Source of the DNA: an uncultured SAR116 cluster alpha proteobacterium
GTDB taxonomy: Bacteria > Pseudomonadota > Alphaproteobacteria > Puniceispirillales > Marisalimonadaceae
Length of the DNA: 64,000 bases
NCBI GenBank assembly: GCA_902615025.1
Contig: CACMNV010000002.1
Span: 106,868-170,867, forward strand
Direction of reading: 5' to 3'
In this document: one piece after another, positions 53,556 through 63,374 of the stretch
Position numbering within the stretch: the stretch's first letter is position 1
Layout of the letters: each line of letters opens with the position of its first letter
Notes under the pieces: generated by a model
The model's input: the letters and a program-made list of their open reading frames with translations, nothing else
What the model was told of the DNA's origin: nothing
Databases searched by the model: none
Position numbers and translations under genes: made by a program

Positions 53556-54002
53556 ATGAACCCAAAATCTCAAAGATTAATTATTTTATTTTTTTTCTTA
53601 ACTCTTCTGGGTTTATCAACATTTTTAGTTTTAAAATCTTTAGAAGATAATATTGTCTATTTTTATTCTCCAACTGATATCAATGAAAAAATTTTATCTA
53701 ATGAAATTGATTTATCAAAAAGAATTAGAATTGGTGGCTTAGTAAAAGAAAATAGTATTTTAAAAGAAGGTAAAAAAATATCTTTTAAAATACATGATGG
53801 AATAGATGAAATTTTAGTGATCTATAATGGAATATTGCCTGATTTATTTCGTGAAGAACAAGGTGTTGTTGCATTAGGCAAAATAGAAAACAAGAACTTT
53901 AGTGCGATTGAAATTTTAGCTAAACATGATGAAAATTATATGCCAAAAGAAGTTTCAGATATGTTGAAGAAAAATGGAAAGTGGAAGGGGAAATTGAATT
54001 GA
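53556..54002 (+). CDS. ccmE: Cytochrome c maturation heme chaperone CcmE
   Basis: MNPKSQRL start, FYSPTDI, IRIGGLVKENSI, VLAKHDENYMPKEV (heme His). Confidence 0.95.
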   Translation: MNPKSQRLIILFFFLTLLGLSTFLVLKSLEDNIVYFYSPTDINEKILSNEIDLSKRIRIGGLVKENSILKEGKKISFKIHDGIDEILVIYNGILPDLFREEQGVVALGKIENKNFSAIEILAKHDENYMPKEVSDMLKKNGKWKGKLN

Positions 54003-55900
54003 TTTACGAAATCGGTCATATCAGCATCATAATAGCTAGTTTTTTATCTTTATTATCAACTGGAGTATTTGCTTTTCATTTTTTTAGAGAATATTATTTT
54101 TTTTCTACATTAATTAAAAACTTTTCTAAAATTGGTTTTTTCTTTGTTTTGATTTCATTTTTAATTCTTGAATATGCTTTTATTAATTCTGAGTTTTCAT
54201 TAGATCTGGTTGTCAATAATTCACATACTACAAAACCTTTAATTTATAAGATTTCAGGATTATGGGGTAATCACGAAGGTTCAATTTTGTTATGGATATT
54301 AATTTTATCTTTCTTCACATATTTAATTGCAAAAAGTAAATCTATAAAATCTTCTCAATTTCATATAACTGTATTAGGTATTCAAAATATTATTCTTTTT
54401 TTATTCTGTATTTTTTTATTATTCACTTCAAATCCTTTTTCAAGGAATATAGACCCACCATTAGAAGGGTTTGGCTTAAACCCTTTATTGCAAGATCCTG
54501 GATTAGCCTTTCACCCGCCTATGCTATATATTGGATATGTAGGTTTATCCGTATCATTTTCATTCGCTATTGCAATTCTTTTAAACAAAAAAGTTGAATT
54601 TGATTGGTTTAATTATCTTAAACCTTGGACACTTCTAACATGGGCTTTTTTGACTAGTGGCATTGCTTTAGGCAGTTGGTGGGCTTACTATGAATTAGGA
54701 TGGGGAGGATGGTGGTTTTGGGATCCAGTTGAAAACGCTTCCCTAATGCCGTGGTTGATATCTACTGCATTGATTCATTCAATTACTGTAACACAAAAAA
54801 ATAACCAATTTTATAATTGGACAATTTTGTTGGCAATTTTTGGCTTTTCTTTCTCTTTGTTAGGAACGTTTATTGTAAGGTCAGGACTATTAACTTCTGT
54901 TCATGCTTTTGCTTCAGATCCAACAAGAGGAGTATTTATCCTGATCATATTAGCTTTATCTACTCTAATACCATTACTAATATATGGATTTAAGAATACT
55001 CATCGAATTGATACAAAGTATTTTATCTTTTCGAAAGAAACAGGACTTCTTTTAAATAATATATTTTTAATAACTTCAACAATAACAATTCTAATTGGAA
55101 CATTATACCCTCTCATTTTAGAAACAATTACAGGTTCAAAAATCTCTGTAGGAGCAGCCTATTATAATGCAACATTCTCTCCAATAATGATCCCCTTTAT
55201 AATTATCATGGCTTTCGCTCCATTTCTTGGATGGACAAAGACCCCAAAAAAATCTTTGTTAAGAAATATGTTAATAATATTTACTTTAGCTTTTGTTTCT
55301 AGTTTCATCATTTTTAAATTTAACACTACCTCTGTTTTTGGAATAATATGTGGTTATTTATCAATTCTTTTATTTTTTTCAGTTGGATTTACATTTTTTA
55401 AAAAATTACAAAATCTTAAAACATTACCTTTAAATTATTATGGTATGTTAGTTGCTCATTTAGGCTTAGCAATTTTTCTATTTGGAGTAACAGGAGAACA
55501 ATTCTTCAAAAAAGAAAGTTCAAGCCAAATTAAAATAAATGAAGTTATTGCTATTGGAGATTATAGCGTCAAACTTGAAAATGTTAAAAATTTTAAAATA
55601 GATAATTACTTATCTGAAACTGGTTTATTTAAAATCACAAAGGCTGAAAATTTTGTTGGAAAGATAAAATCAGAACAAAGATTTTATCCTGTAGAAAAAA
55701 CTAAAACTACTGAAGCAGGCATTTTTAATTTTATATTGAGTGATATTTATATAACTATGGGGGAAGGTAATTTTAAAGATGGATGGGTGGTAAAAGCCTA
55801 CTTTAACCCTCTTGTAAAATGTCTTTGGTTTGGAGCATTTATAATGGCTATAGGTGGCATTTTATCTTTACTCTCTAAAGCTAATAGAAGGTATATATAA
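53981..55900 (+). CDS. ccmF: Cytochrome c heme lyase subunit CcmF
   Basis: LWGNHEGSILLWILILSF, DPGLAFHPPMLYIGYVG, WWAYYELGWGGWWFWDPVENASLMPWL. Confidence 0.97.
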   Translation: MEGEIELIYEIGHISIIIASFLSLLSTGVFAFHFFREYYFFSTLIKNFSKIGFFFVLISFLILEYAFINSEFSLDLVVNNSHTTKPLIYKISGLWGNHEGSILLWILILSFFTYLIAKSKSIKSSQFHITVLGIQNIILFLFCIFLLFTSNPFSRNIDPPLEGFGLNPLLQDPGLAFHPPMLYIGYVGLSVSFSFAIAILLNKKVEFDWFNYLKPWTLLTWAFLTSGIALGSWWAYYELGWGGWWFWDPVENASLMPWLISTALIHSITVTQKNNQFYNWTILLAIFGFSFSLLGTFIVRSGLLTSVHAFASDPTRGVFILIILALSTLIPLLIYGFKNTHRIDTKYFIFSKETGLLLNNIFLITSTITILIGTLYPLILETITGSKISVGAAYYNATFSPIMIPFIIIMAFAPFLGWTKTPKKSLLRNMLIIFTLAFVSSFIIFKFNTTSVFGIICGYLSILLFFSVGFTFFKKLQNLKTLPLNYYGMLVAHLGLAIFLFGVTGEQFFKKESSSQIKINEVIAIGDYSVKLENVKNFKIDNYLSETGLFKITKAENFVGKIKSEQRFYPVEKTKTTEAGIFNFILSDIYITMGEGNFKDGWVVKAYFNPLVKCLWFGAFIMAIGGILSLLSKANRRYI

Positions 55901-55901
55901 G

Positions 55902-56438
55902 TTGAAAATTAAATTTTCTAATTTTTTACCTTTGTTAATCGTAACTTTTTTCATGATAATTTTTGCAATTAACCTAGATGTAAAAAAAGAAGATAAAAAA
56001 ATAGATCAACTCAAATCACCATTAATAAATAAAAATATTCCAAAAAATCCTATTAGGCTTTTTCAAAAAAATGAAATTGTTGAACTTAAGAATGTTTACA
56101 ATGAACTTTATGCTATAAATTTTTTTGCTTCATGGTGTCTGCCATGTAAAATAGAAGCTCCAGCTATAAAATTGTTATCAGAAAAAATACCTGTTTTTGG
56201 AGTTGCATTTAAAGATGAAGAAAAAAATATTTTAGATTTCTTAAAAACTTTTGGCAATCCATATGATAATATTGGTATTGATAGAAATGGACTATTAGGA
56301 ATTGAATGGGGTGTTTACGGAATTCCAGAAACTTTTATAATTAATAAAAAAGGACAAATAATTTATAAATATACTGGGCCCTTAGAAATTGATGAATTAG
56401 AAAAAAATATCTACGATTTGATAAAAAATGAAAGATAA
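55902..56438 (+). CDS. ccmG: Thiol:disulfide interchange protein CcmG/DsbE (probable TTG start)
   Basis: Thioredoxin-like NFFASWCLPCKIEAPAI, YGIPETFIINKKGQI; ORF track start 55854 overlaps ccmF. Confidence 0.92.
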   Translation: MKIKFSNFLPLLIVTFFMIIFAINLDVKKEDKKIDQLKSPLINKNIPKNPIRLFQKNEIVELKNVYNELYAINFFASWCLPCKIEAPAIKLLSEKIPVFGVAFKDEEKNILDFLKTFGNPYDNIGIDRNGLLGIEWGVYGIPETFIINKKGQIIYKYTGPLEIDELEKNIYDLIKNER

Positions 56439-56832
56439 AAAAATTTTTAAATTATTGATTTTATTTTGTTTAATTTTTTCTACTAGTTTAATTTATCCCA
56501 AAATTTCTAAAGACAATGAACAAACTATAGAAAAAAGATTAAATGAAATTTCAAATAATGTAAGGTGTTTGGTTTGTAGAAATCAAAGTATTTATGATTC
56601 AAATTCTGATTTTGCAAATGACATAAAAAAAATAATCATGATACACCTCAACGATAATAAATCTGATGAATTTATTTATAAATTTTTAAAATCAAAATAT
56701 GGTGAATATATACTCTTCAAGCCACCCTTTCAGATAAATACCTTAATATTATGGATCCTTCCTTTTATTTTAATTATTTGTGGGCTAATATTTTTTACTT
56801 TTAAATTTTTAAAATTTAGAAAAAATGATTAA
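56428..56832 (+). CDS. ccmH: Cytochrome c maturation protein CcmH (CcmL)
   Basis: VRCLVCRNQSIYDSNSDFANDIKK and KYGEYILFKPPF. Confidence 0.95.
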   Translation: MKDKKIFKLLILFCLIFSTSLIYPKISKDNEQTIEKRLNEISNNVRCLVCRNQSIYDSNSDFANDIKKIIMIHLNDNKSDEFIYKFLKSKYGEYILFKPPFQINTLILWILPFILIICGLIFFTFKFLKFRKND

Positions 56833-57499
56833 TTATCTTCTCATTTTAATTTTTTTAGGATTAATTTTTTTCATTATTTTACCAAAATTAATACAAGAAA
56901 ATGAAATTAAAAAATTTAAAAAAATAAATTTTCTTTCAATTTATTTATCCTTATTTGTATTTTTATATATTTCAGTTTCTATAACTTACTATTTTTTAGG
57001 CGCTCCAAATATTTCAAACTCTACGCTCTTAAAAATTAAAGAAAAAAAACAACTTGTTAAACAAGAACAATTGAAAAAGATTAAAAAAACTAAAAATGAC
57101 TTAAAGATAATAAATAAAATGTTACAAACTGATCCACAAAATTTAAATTTGTTATTAGCAAAAGCATCAATGGCAGCCATTATTCAAGACATTGAAACAG
57201 AAATAGAAACTTTAAAAAAAATTATTAAAATTAATCCTATAACAAACGTTAAATCTCTGTTAGCACAAGCATATTTAAGAAAAAATGATGGAATTGTTAA
57301 TGAATTTATAAAAAAATTAATTGATGAAGTTTTATTCGAAAAACCTAAAGATCCAGGAGCAAATTTTATTTTAGCTAAATATTTAAATCAAAATGGAAAC
57401 AAAAATAAATCTAGAAATTTACTTTTAAAAATACTTAAAAATCTTGATGATAAAGGCCCATGGCATCAAATCTATAAGGATGAATTAAATATCAAATAA
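56825..57499 (+). CDS. ccmI: CcmI-like cytochrome c maturation TPR protein
   Basis: Two N-terminal TMs then TPR-like NPITNVKSLLAQAYLRKN; terminal gene of the ccm operon. Confidence 0.8.
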   Translation: MINYLLILIFLGLIFFIILPKLIQENEIKKFKKINFLSIYLSLFVFLYISVSITYYFLGAPNISNSTLLKIKEKKQLVKQEQLKKIKKTKNDLKIINKMLQTDPQNLNLLLAKASMAAIIQDIETEIETLKKIIKINPITNVKSLLAQAYLRKNDGIVNEFIKKLIDEVLFEKPKDPGANFILAKYLNQNGNKNKSRNLLLKILKNLDDKGPWHQIYKDELNIK

Positions 57500-57500
57500 C

Positions 57501-58043
57501 TTATTCTTGTTGATATTTTTTTATTATTGGAATTGAAAATAATCCGAAAACTACTGATAAAACAGGTATACCAAAAGCTTTAAAAGACACCCAATCATCT
57601 GTACTTAAATTTCTCCATGCAATCTCATTTGCTATTGCCATTACAATAAACATTGCGATCCATAACCAAGTCAGTTTATTCCAACCTATCGTATCGAGTT
57701 TAATCGAAGACCTCATTACAACAGATAAAAAGTTTTTTCCTAAAAATTGTCCAAATAATAATATTAAAGCAATAATTAATGAAACTACGGTTGGTTTAAT
57801 TTTGATAAAAAAATCATTATCAAAAAATAATGTAAGACCACCAAACAAAACAACTGCTAAACAACCAAATGCTGCTAACATCGGAATATTTTTGAAAAAA
57901 TACCAAGATATAATTAATGCTATTATAGTGCTTATAACAAGAACAGCTGTTCCAGCGAAAATGCCATAAAAATAGTTAACGCCAAAAAATAAAATCAGTG
58001 GCCCCATTTCTAATAAGGATCTATATGACTCTTTTTTTTCCAT
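57501..58043 (-). CDS. yciB: Inner membrane septation protein YciB/IspZ family
   Basis: LEMGPLILFFGVNYFYGIFAGTAVLV, GWNKLTWLWIAMFIVMAIANEIAWRNLSTDDWVSFKAFG. Confidence 0.94.
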   Translation of the reverse strand: MEKKESYRSLLEMGPLILFFGVNYFYGIFAGTAVLVISTIIALIISWYFFKNIPMLAAFGCLAVVLFGGLTLFFDNDFFIKIKPTVVSLIIALILLFGQFLGKNFLSVVMRSSIKLDTIGWNKLTWLWIAMFIVMAIANEIAWRNLSTDDWVSFKAFGIPVLSVVFGLFSIPIIKKYQQE

Positions 58044-58063
58044 TCATTTCTCCATTAATTTTA

Positions 58064-59044
58064 TTATGCAGCTTGTCTAAGAGAGATCATTTTTTCTATC
58101 TTATCCGTAGCAAACCTTAATTTGTCACCTTTTAATTTAAAAAAACTTTTATCTAAAATATTGTTTCTCCATTCACGAGAACAGTACATACTATTATATA
58201 GACCCAAAATGTGTCTTGTTATTAAATGATCATTATTATCAAACAAAAATTGATCTATATAATCAGCAACTTTAAATGCAACCGTTCGCCTAGATATATT
58301 TTCTCCATTCGAATCTCCATATATTAATTTATCAGCAAAACTTAAAATATAAGGATTTTTGTAAGCTTCTCTTCCTATCATAAAGCCATCTAAATTTAAA
58401 TCACGAGTATGTTTAATTCCAGCCTCTAAAGAAACAATTCCACCATTCAAGATAATAATTAAATCATTATTTTCTTTTTTTAATTTTTCAACTCTTTGAT
58501 AATCTAAAGGTGGTATTTCTCTATTTTGTTTTGGATTTAAGCCTCCTAATATAGCTTTCCTAGCATGTATTATAAATTTTTTTACCCCCGCAGTAGAAGT
58601 GATTGATACAAACCTATCAAGATCCAGAGATGACATGTCATCAATTCCAATTCTACACTTAATTGATACCTTTAGGTTTGAATTATTTTTTATTGATTTC
58701 ACACAATCTGATACTATTTGTGGACTTGCCATCAAACAGGCTCCAAAATTACCCGATTTCACTCTGTTTGAAGGACAACCAATATTTAAATTGATCTCAG
58801 TATATCCATATTTTTCTACAATCTTAGCAACTTTACCCAATTTTTTAGGATCATTCCCCCCAACTTGAATTACAGTTGAATTATCAAAGTAGTTTGAAGA
58901 CAATAGTTTGTGTTGAGGTCCATATAATATTGCGTCAACAGAAATCATTTCAGTGAATAGAATTGCTTTTTTAGTTAAAATTCTATGGAAATATCTACAA
59001 TGTTGATCAGTCCATTTCATCATTGGGGCAATAGAGAATGTCAT
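58064..59044 (-). CDS. dusA: tRNA-dihydrouridine synthase A
   Basis: SIAPMMKWTDQHCRYFHRIL, LNIGCPSNRVKSGNFGACLM, VSIKCRIGIDD, RHILGLYNSMYCSREWRN. Confidence 0.96.
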   Translation of the reverse strand: MTFSIAPMMKWTDQHCRYFHRILTKKAILFTEMISVDAILYGPQHKLLSSNYFDNSTVIQVGGNDPKKLGKVAKIVEKYGYTEINLNIGCPSNRVKSGNFGACLMASPQIVSDCVKSIKNNSNLKVSIKCRIGIDDMSSLDLDRFVSITSTAGVKKFIIHARKAILGGLNPKQNREIPPLDYQRVEKLKKENNDLIIILNGGIVSLEAGIKHTRDLNLDGFMIGREAYKNPYILSFADKLIYGDSNGENISRRTVAFKVADYIDQFLFDNNDHLITRHILGLYNSMYCSREWRNNILDKSFFKLKGDKLRFATDKIEKMISLRQAA

Positions 59045-59057
59045 TTTTTTAAATAAC

Positions 59058-60197
59058 CTAATTTATTTTTTTACCAAATTTATTAACAGCATCTGAAGAT
59101 AACTTTAATCCCAGACCTGGTTCTTTATTCATATATAAAACACCATTTTCAATTTTTGGAGGATTTTCAAAAAGTTCAGCTTGAAGAGGATCTCTTTCTG
59201 GATCTGTAAAAGATTCAACTATTAAACCAGATGGACTAGCTGCCACAATATGAGCATGAATAAAACAATCATGGTGTGGTGCTATATCTACGTGATTTAA
59301 TTCACATAGGGCCGACAATTTTTTTCCTCCACTAAAGCCACCAAACATAGTACAGTCAAATTGTAAAATCTGAATTGCTTGTTCTTCCAAAATTGATCTA
59401 CATCCATAAATTGTTATTTCACTCTCACCACCTGATAGTGGGATATCTGTTTGTTGAGATAATAGTTTTAATTCACGTCTATCATCTGACCATCTGACAG
59501 GTTCTTCGAGCCATCTCGGATTTAATGATTTTAATTCCTTTGCACCTTGAATTGCTGTCTTTAGATCCCAAGCTCTATTAACATCAACCATCAGATCATT
59601 ATCTTCTCCAATGATTTCCCTAACAATCGCCATTCTTTCCATATCTTCTTTTAAAGATAAACCTCCTATTTTACCTTTGAAACCTTTATGCCCTTGTTCA
59701 ACTAGCATCTTTATTTCATCTCTTAACTCTATATTATCTTTTCCATCTCTGTAATATGCACAGGTTACGTAGCAAGGTACTTGATCTCTATATCCACCAA
59801 ACAATTTATAAAGAGGAAGATTTGAAAATTTTCCGATTATGTCCCAACATGCTATATCTATAGCAGCGGATATTCTTATTAAAGTTTCTTTACTCCATTT
59901 TTTTTCAAAAGATAATTTTCTTGCTGTCATACCAAAAATTTTATCGTAAATTTTCTCCGGTGAAGTTGCGTCCATTCCAATAATTTGTTCTAAAAACCCT
60001 GATTTTATTGTATTTATAATTGGATTTATATCAGCATAGACAGTGCATATACCAAAGCCTTCAATGCCTTCCTTTGTTTTGACTTTAACCAACAACTCAT
60101 TTGCTGTTGGAACGATAAAATGACTTACCCAATGCGGTCTTGATTCATCTGGCCCTGTTAAAACAAATGCTTCTATATTATCAATTATCTGTTTCAT
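59058..60197 (-). CDS. Mandelate racemase/muconate lactonizing enzyme family (enolase superfamily), substrate unknown
   Basis: GHKGFKGKIGG (KxK), DVNRAWDLKTA, RWLEEPVRW, GGESE, APHHDCFIHAH. Confidence 0.93.
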   Translation of the reverse strand: MKQIIDNIEAFVLTGPDESRPHWVSHFIVPTANELLVKVKTKEGIEGFGICTVYADINPIINTIKSGFLEQIIGMDATSPEKIYDKIFGMTARKLSFEKKWSKETLIRISAAIDIACWDIIGKFSNLPLYKLFGGYRDQVPCYVTCAYYRDGKDNIELRDEIKMLVEQGHKGFKGKIGGLSLKEDMERMAIVREIIGEDNDLMVDVNRAWDLKTAIQGAKELKSLNPRWLEEPVRWSDDRRELKLLSQQTDIPLSGGESEITIYGCRSILEEQAIQILQFDCTMFGGFSGGKKLSALCELNHVDIAPHHDCFIHAHIVAASPSGLIVESFTDPERDPLQAELFENPPKIENGVLYMNKEPGLGLKLSSDAVNKFGKKIN

Positions 60198-60287
60198 AAA
60201 ATCACTTTCTAAATATAATAATTATTAAAAGTTTTTATTTGTAAAATGTATATAGACTTCGTCCATTTTAATTTGTAAGGAAGAATT

Positions 60288-61790
60288 ATGGAAAAAACAA
60301 TTAGAAATATAATTAATCAACAAAATGATGATCTAATTTTTCTTACATCTGAAAAAAATGAAAAACTCTCTTATGGAGAATTTAAAATTTTTAACGAAAA
60401 AATATCGCGTCAGTTAGCTGCTACAGATATAATAAATAGTGACAGGGCTGCAATTGTTTTGCCAAATGGACCTCTGATGGCAAGTTCTTTTTTGAGTATC
60501 TCAAGCTATATGTCTGTAGCACCTTTAAACCCTTCATATAAACAGGAAGAATTTGAATTTTATCTTGACGATCTCAAGCCTAAATTTCTCTTGGTTGAAC
60601 CAAATTCAAAAAGTTTAGCTATAATTGCCGCCAAAAATTTAAATATACCTGTTTTTGAAATGAAAATTTCTGTTAATCAACCCCTAGGAACGTTCGAATT
60701 ATTTAATAAAGAAACTAATTATAAAAATCCAAACGATTATGATGAGGCTTTGGTTCTACACACATCAGGAACCACCTCAAGACCTAAAATTGTTCCGTTA
60801 TCAAATTTAAATATTTTTACATCTGCAGTGAATATTTCAAAAAGTTTAAAATTAACAGCTGATGATCACTGTCTAAATATAATGCCCTTGTTTCATATAC
60901 ATGGATTAATTGCCGTCTTAAGTGCTTCGGCAAAAGTTGGTGCATCTGTTTGTGCAAGTAATGGTTTTAATGCTCTTAAATTTTTAGACTTAGCTGAAAC
61001 ACAAAATATTACTTGGTATTCCGGAGTACCCACAATGCATCAAGCAATTTTACTTAGGGCTCAAAAAAATTCAAATAAAGCAAAAAAACTTAATTTACGC
61101 TTTATTAGATCATCATCTGCATCACTACCACCTGCTATCTTTAAACAATTAAATGATATATTTCAAACACCTGTTATAGAAGCTTATGGCATGACTGAAG
61201 CAACTCATCAAATGACATCAAATCCACTGCCTCCTGCCATTCAAAAACCCGGCTTAGTTGGAATGCCAGCAGGTTTAGAAATTTGCATTATGAATGATAA
61301 AAATGAAAAATTACCCCAAGGTGAAATTGGTGAAATATGTATTAAAGGGAACAATGTTACTAATGGATATGAAAATAATCCTGAAGCTAACAAACAATCA
61401 TTTGTGAATGATTGGTTTAGGACTGGTGATGAAGGTTTTTTTGACGAAGATGGTTATCTCAAAATTTCTGGCAGATTGAAAGAGATAATCAACAAAGGTG
61501 GTGAAAAAATATCTCCTTTAGAAGTTGATAATATCTTAATGGATTTTCCACCAATTGATCAAGCGTTATGCTTTGGATATAAAGATAAAATGCTTGGAGA
61601 AGATATTGCTGTAGTAATAAAACTTAAAGAAAATAAAAGTTGTACGGAAGATGATATTAAATCCTATGCAAATGAAAAATTAGCCAAATTTAAAATTCCA
61701 AAAAAAATATTTATTGTTGAAGATATTCCAAAAGGTGCAACAGGAAAATTACAAAGAATTGGATTAGCAAAAAAATTTGGACTAGAATAA
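60288..61790 (+). CDS. AMP-dependent acyl-CoA synthetase, oxalyl-CoA-synthetase (AAE3/Pcs60)-like
   Basis: LHTSGTTSRPKIV, RFIRSSSASLPP, EAYGMTEATHQMTSNPLPP, GATGKLQR. Confidence 0.9.
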   Translation: MEKTIRNIINQQNDDLIFLTSEKNEKLSYGEFKIFNEKISRQLAATDIINSDRAAIVLPNGPLMASSFLSISSYMSVAPLNPSYKQEEFEFYLDDLKPKFLLVEPNSKSLAIIAAKNLNIPVFEMKISVNQPLGTFELFNKETNYKNPNDYDEALVLHTSGTTSRPKIVPLSNLNIFTSAVNISKSLKLTADDHCLNIMPLFHIHGLIAVLSASAKVGASVCASNGFNALKFLDLAETQNITWYSGVPTMHQAILLRAQKNSNKAKKLNLRFIRSSSASLPPAIFKQLNDIFQTPVIEAYGMTEATHQMTSNPLPPAIQKPGLVGMPAGLEICIMNDKNEKLPQGEIGEICIKGNNVTNGYENNPEANKQSFVNDWFRTGDEGFFDEDGYLKISGRLKEIINKGGEKISPLEVDNILMDFPPIDQALCFGYKDKMLGEDIAVVIKLKENKSCTEDDIKSYANEKLAKFKIPKKIFIVEDIPKGATGKLQRIGLAKKFGLE

Positions 61791-61793
61791 TTT

Positions 61794-62810
61794 ATGAAAA
61801 AAATATGTATATTTGGTGCTGGAGCTATCGGTGGTTATTTAGCTTGCTCATTAAAAAACACAAATAATAAAATTTCAATAGTTGCCAGAGGTCAACATAG
61901 AAAAATCATTGAAAAAAAGGGGTTAACTCTAATTAAAGATGAAATCAAAAGATCATTTCATTTTGATATATCTGAAAATGCGAGTGACTTAGGAAAACAA
62001 GATTATATTTTTATAGGTGTTAAAGCTCAATCTATACCACTAATATTAGATAATTTGTCTCCTATACTTGATGAAAATACAACTATTATATCCGCTGTCA
62101 ATGGACTTCCTTGGTGGTATTTTCACGAAGCAAAAACTCAAACTAAATTGGATAATACACATTTAGAAAGTGTAGACCCAAAAGGAAAAATTTGGAAAAC
62201 CTTGAATCCAAACAGTGCCATTGGTTGTGTAGTTTACCCAGCTTGTGAAATTTTAGAGCCTGGTATTATTAAACATACTGAAGGCGATAGATTTTCACTT
62301 GGCGAACCTAACGGAATGATTTCTGAAAGGTTAAAAGAAATATCAAGTATTTTAATTGATAGTGGATTAAAAGCACCACAAAAGAAAAACTTAAGAGATG
62401 AAATTTGGATTAAGTTATGGGGCAATTGTTCATTTAACATTTTAAGTGCATTGACAGGATCTACACTCGATGAGATTGGGGGAAATCCAGCAATATTAAA
62501 TTTAATAAAAAAAATGATGGAAGAATGTAAACTTGTTGGAGAAGAAATTGGGATAAAGTTTAGAGTTTCAATCGATGATAGAATTAAAGGTGCAACTTCA
62601 ATTCAAGGCCACAAACCTTCAACAGCACAAGATTTAGAGGCAGGAAAACCATTGGAAATTGACCCTATAATTGGCTCAATAATTGAAATTGGTAAGAAGT
62701 TAAATATAAATACTTACAATTTAGAACAAATGTATAATCTTCTTAAATTTAAAGGAGAATTATTAGGGATTTATGAAAAAAATGAAGAATTAGAAAAAAT
62801 ATTACATTAA
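61794..62810 (+). CDS. Ketopantoate reductase PanE/ApbA family
   Basis: KKICIFGAGAIGGYLACSL Rossmann motif, GVKAQSI, EIWIKLWGNCSFNILSALT, DLEAGKPLEIDPIIGSI. Confidence 0.92.
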   Translation: MKKICIFGAGAIGGYLACSLKNTNNKISIVARGQHRKIIEKKGLTLIKDEIKRSFHFDISENASDLGKQDYIFIGVKAQSIPLILDNLSPILDENTTIISAVNGLPWWYFHEAKTQTKLDNTHLESVDPKGKIWKTLNPNSAIGCVVYPACEILEPGIIKHTEGDRFSLGEPNGMISERLKEISSILIDSGLKAPQKKNLRDEIWIKLWGNCSFNILSALTGSTLDEIGGNPAILNLIKKMMEECKLVGEEIGIKFRVSIDDRIKGATSIQGHKPSTAQDLEAGKPLEIDPIIGSIIEIGKKLNINTYNLEQMYNLLKFKGELLGIYEKNEELEKILH

Positions 62811-63151
62811 ATCTTTTCAAAAAAATTTCTTCCTTGTTTATCCTCTATCTCGACTACCCAAGCATCAGTGTCAATTTTTATTTCTTTTTCAATTAATTTT
62901 TGAAGCTTTGGATATTCTAATTCTATTTCTTTATGTAACTTTATATATTCAATTATTGATTTATTTTTTTTTAGAGAATAGGAATAATTTCTTCTTATAA
63001 GTTGACCTTTGCCGTTCAACAAATCAATTTTTATTAGAATGATCCCTGAATCTGGATCACCCTTTTTTACTACAAAAACTGGAATTCCGTCCTGTTGTGC
63101 GATTTTAGTTACAGATTTAATTATTATCTCTGTTTTTAAACTATCTTCCAT
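62807..63151 (-). CDS. DUF1491 family protein
   Basis: SLKTEIIIKSVTKIAQQDGIPVFVVKKGDPDSGIILIKID...DAWVVEIEDKQGRNF. Confidence 0.82.
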   Translation of the reverse strand: MEDSLKTEIIIKSVTKIAQQDGIPVFVVKKGDPDSGIILIKIDLLNGKGQLIRRNYSYSLKKNKSIIEYIKLHKEIELEYPKLQKLIEKEIKIDTDAWVVEIEDKQGRNFFEKI

Positions 63152-63156
63152 TCTGA

Positions 63157-63327
63157 TTAAAAATCACTGCATCTTCCATTCTTTTCCCAATCACCGTATC
63201 TAGTAGGCTCTTTACCTTTAGGCCCCCCAATTTCCTTATAAGAAGTAATTTTAATTTTTTCTGAGTTATTAATTTTTTTATTTTTATTTGAAAGTATTTT
63301 TTTTTCATTTTTTTTTTCTTGTTTCAT
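63157..63327 (-). CDS. DUF1674 family protein, SDHAF4-like (missed by ORF track)
   Basis: [56 protein letters not shown], diagnostic [25 protein letters not shown]. Confidence 0.9.
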   Translation of the reverse strand: MKQEKKNEKKILSNKNKKINNSEKIKITSYKEIGGPKGKEPTRYGDWEKNGRCSDF

Positions 63328-63374
63328 AAAAACCCTTTCGGTTTTATTTTAAATAGAGCTATATAATCATATAT

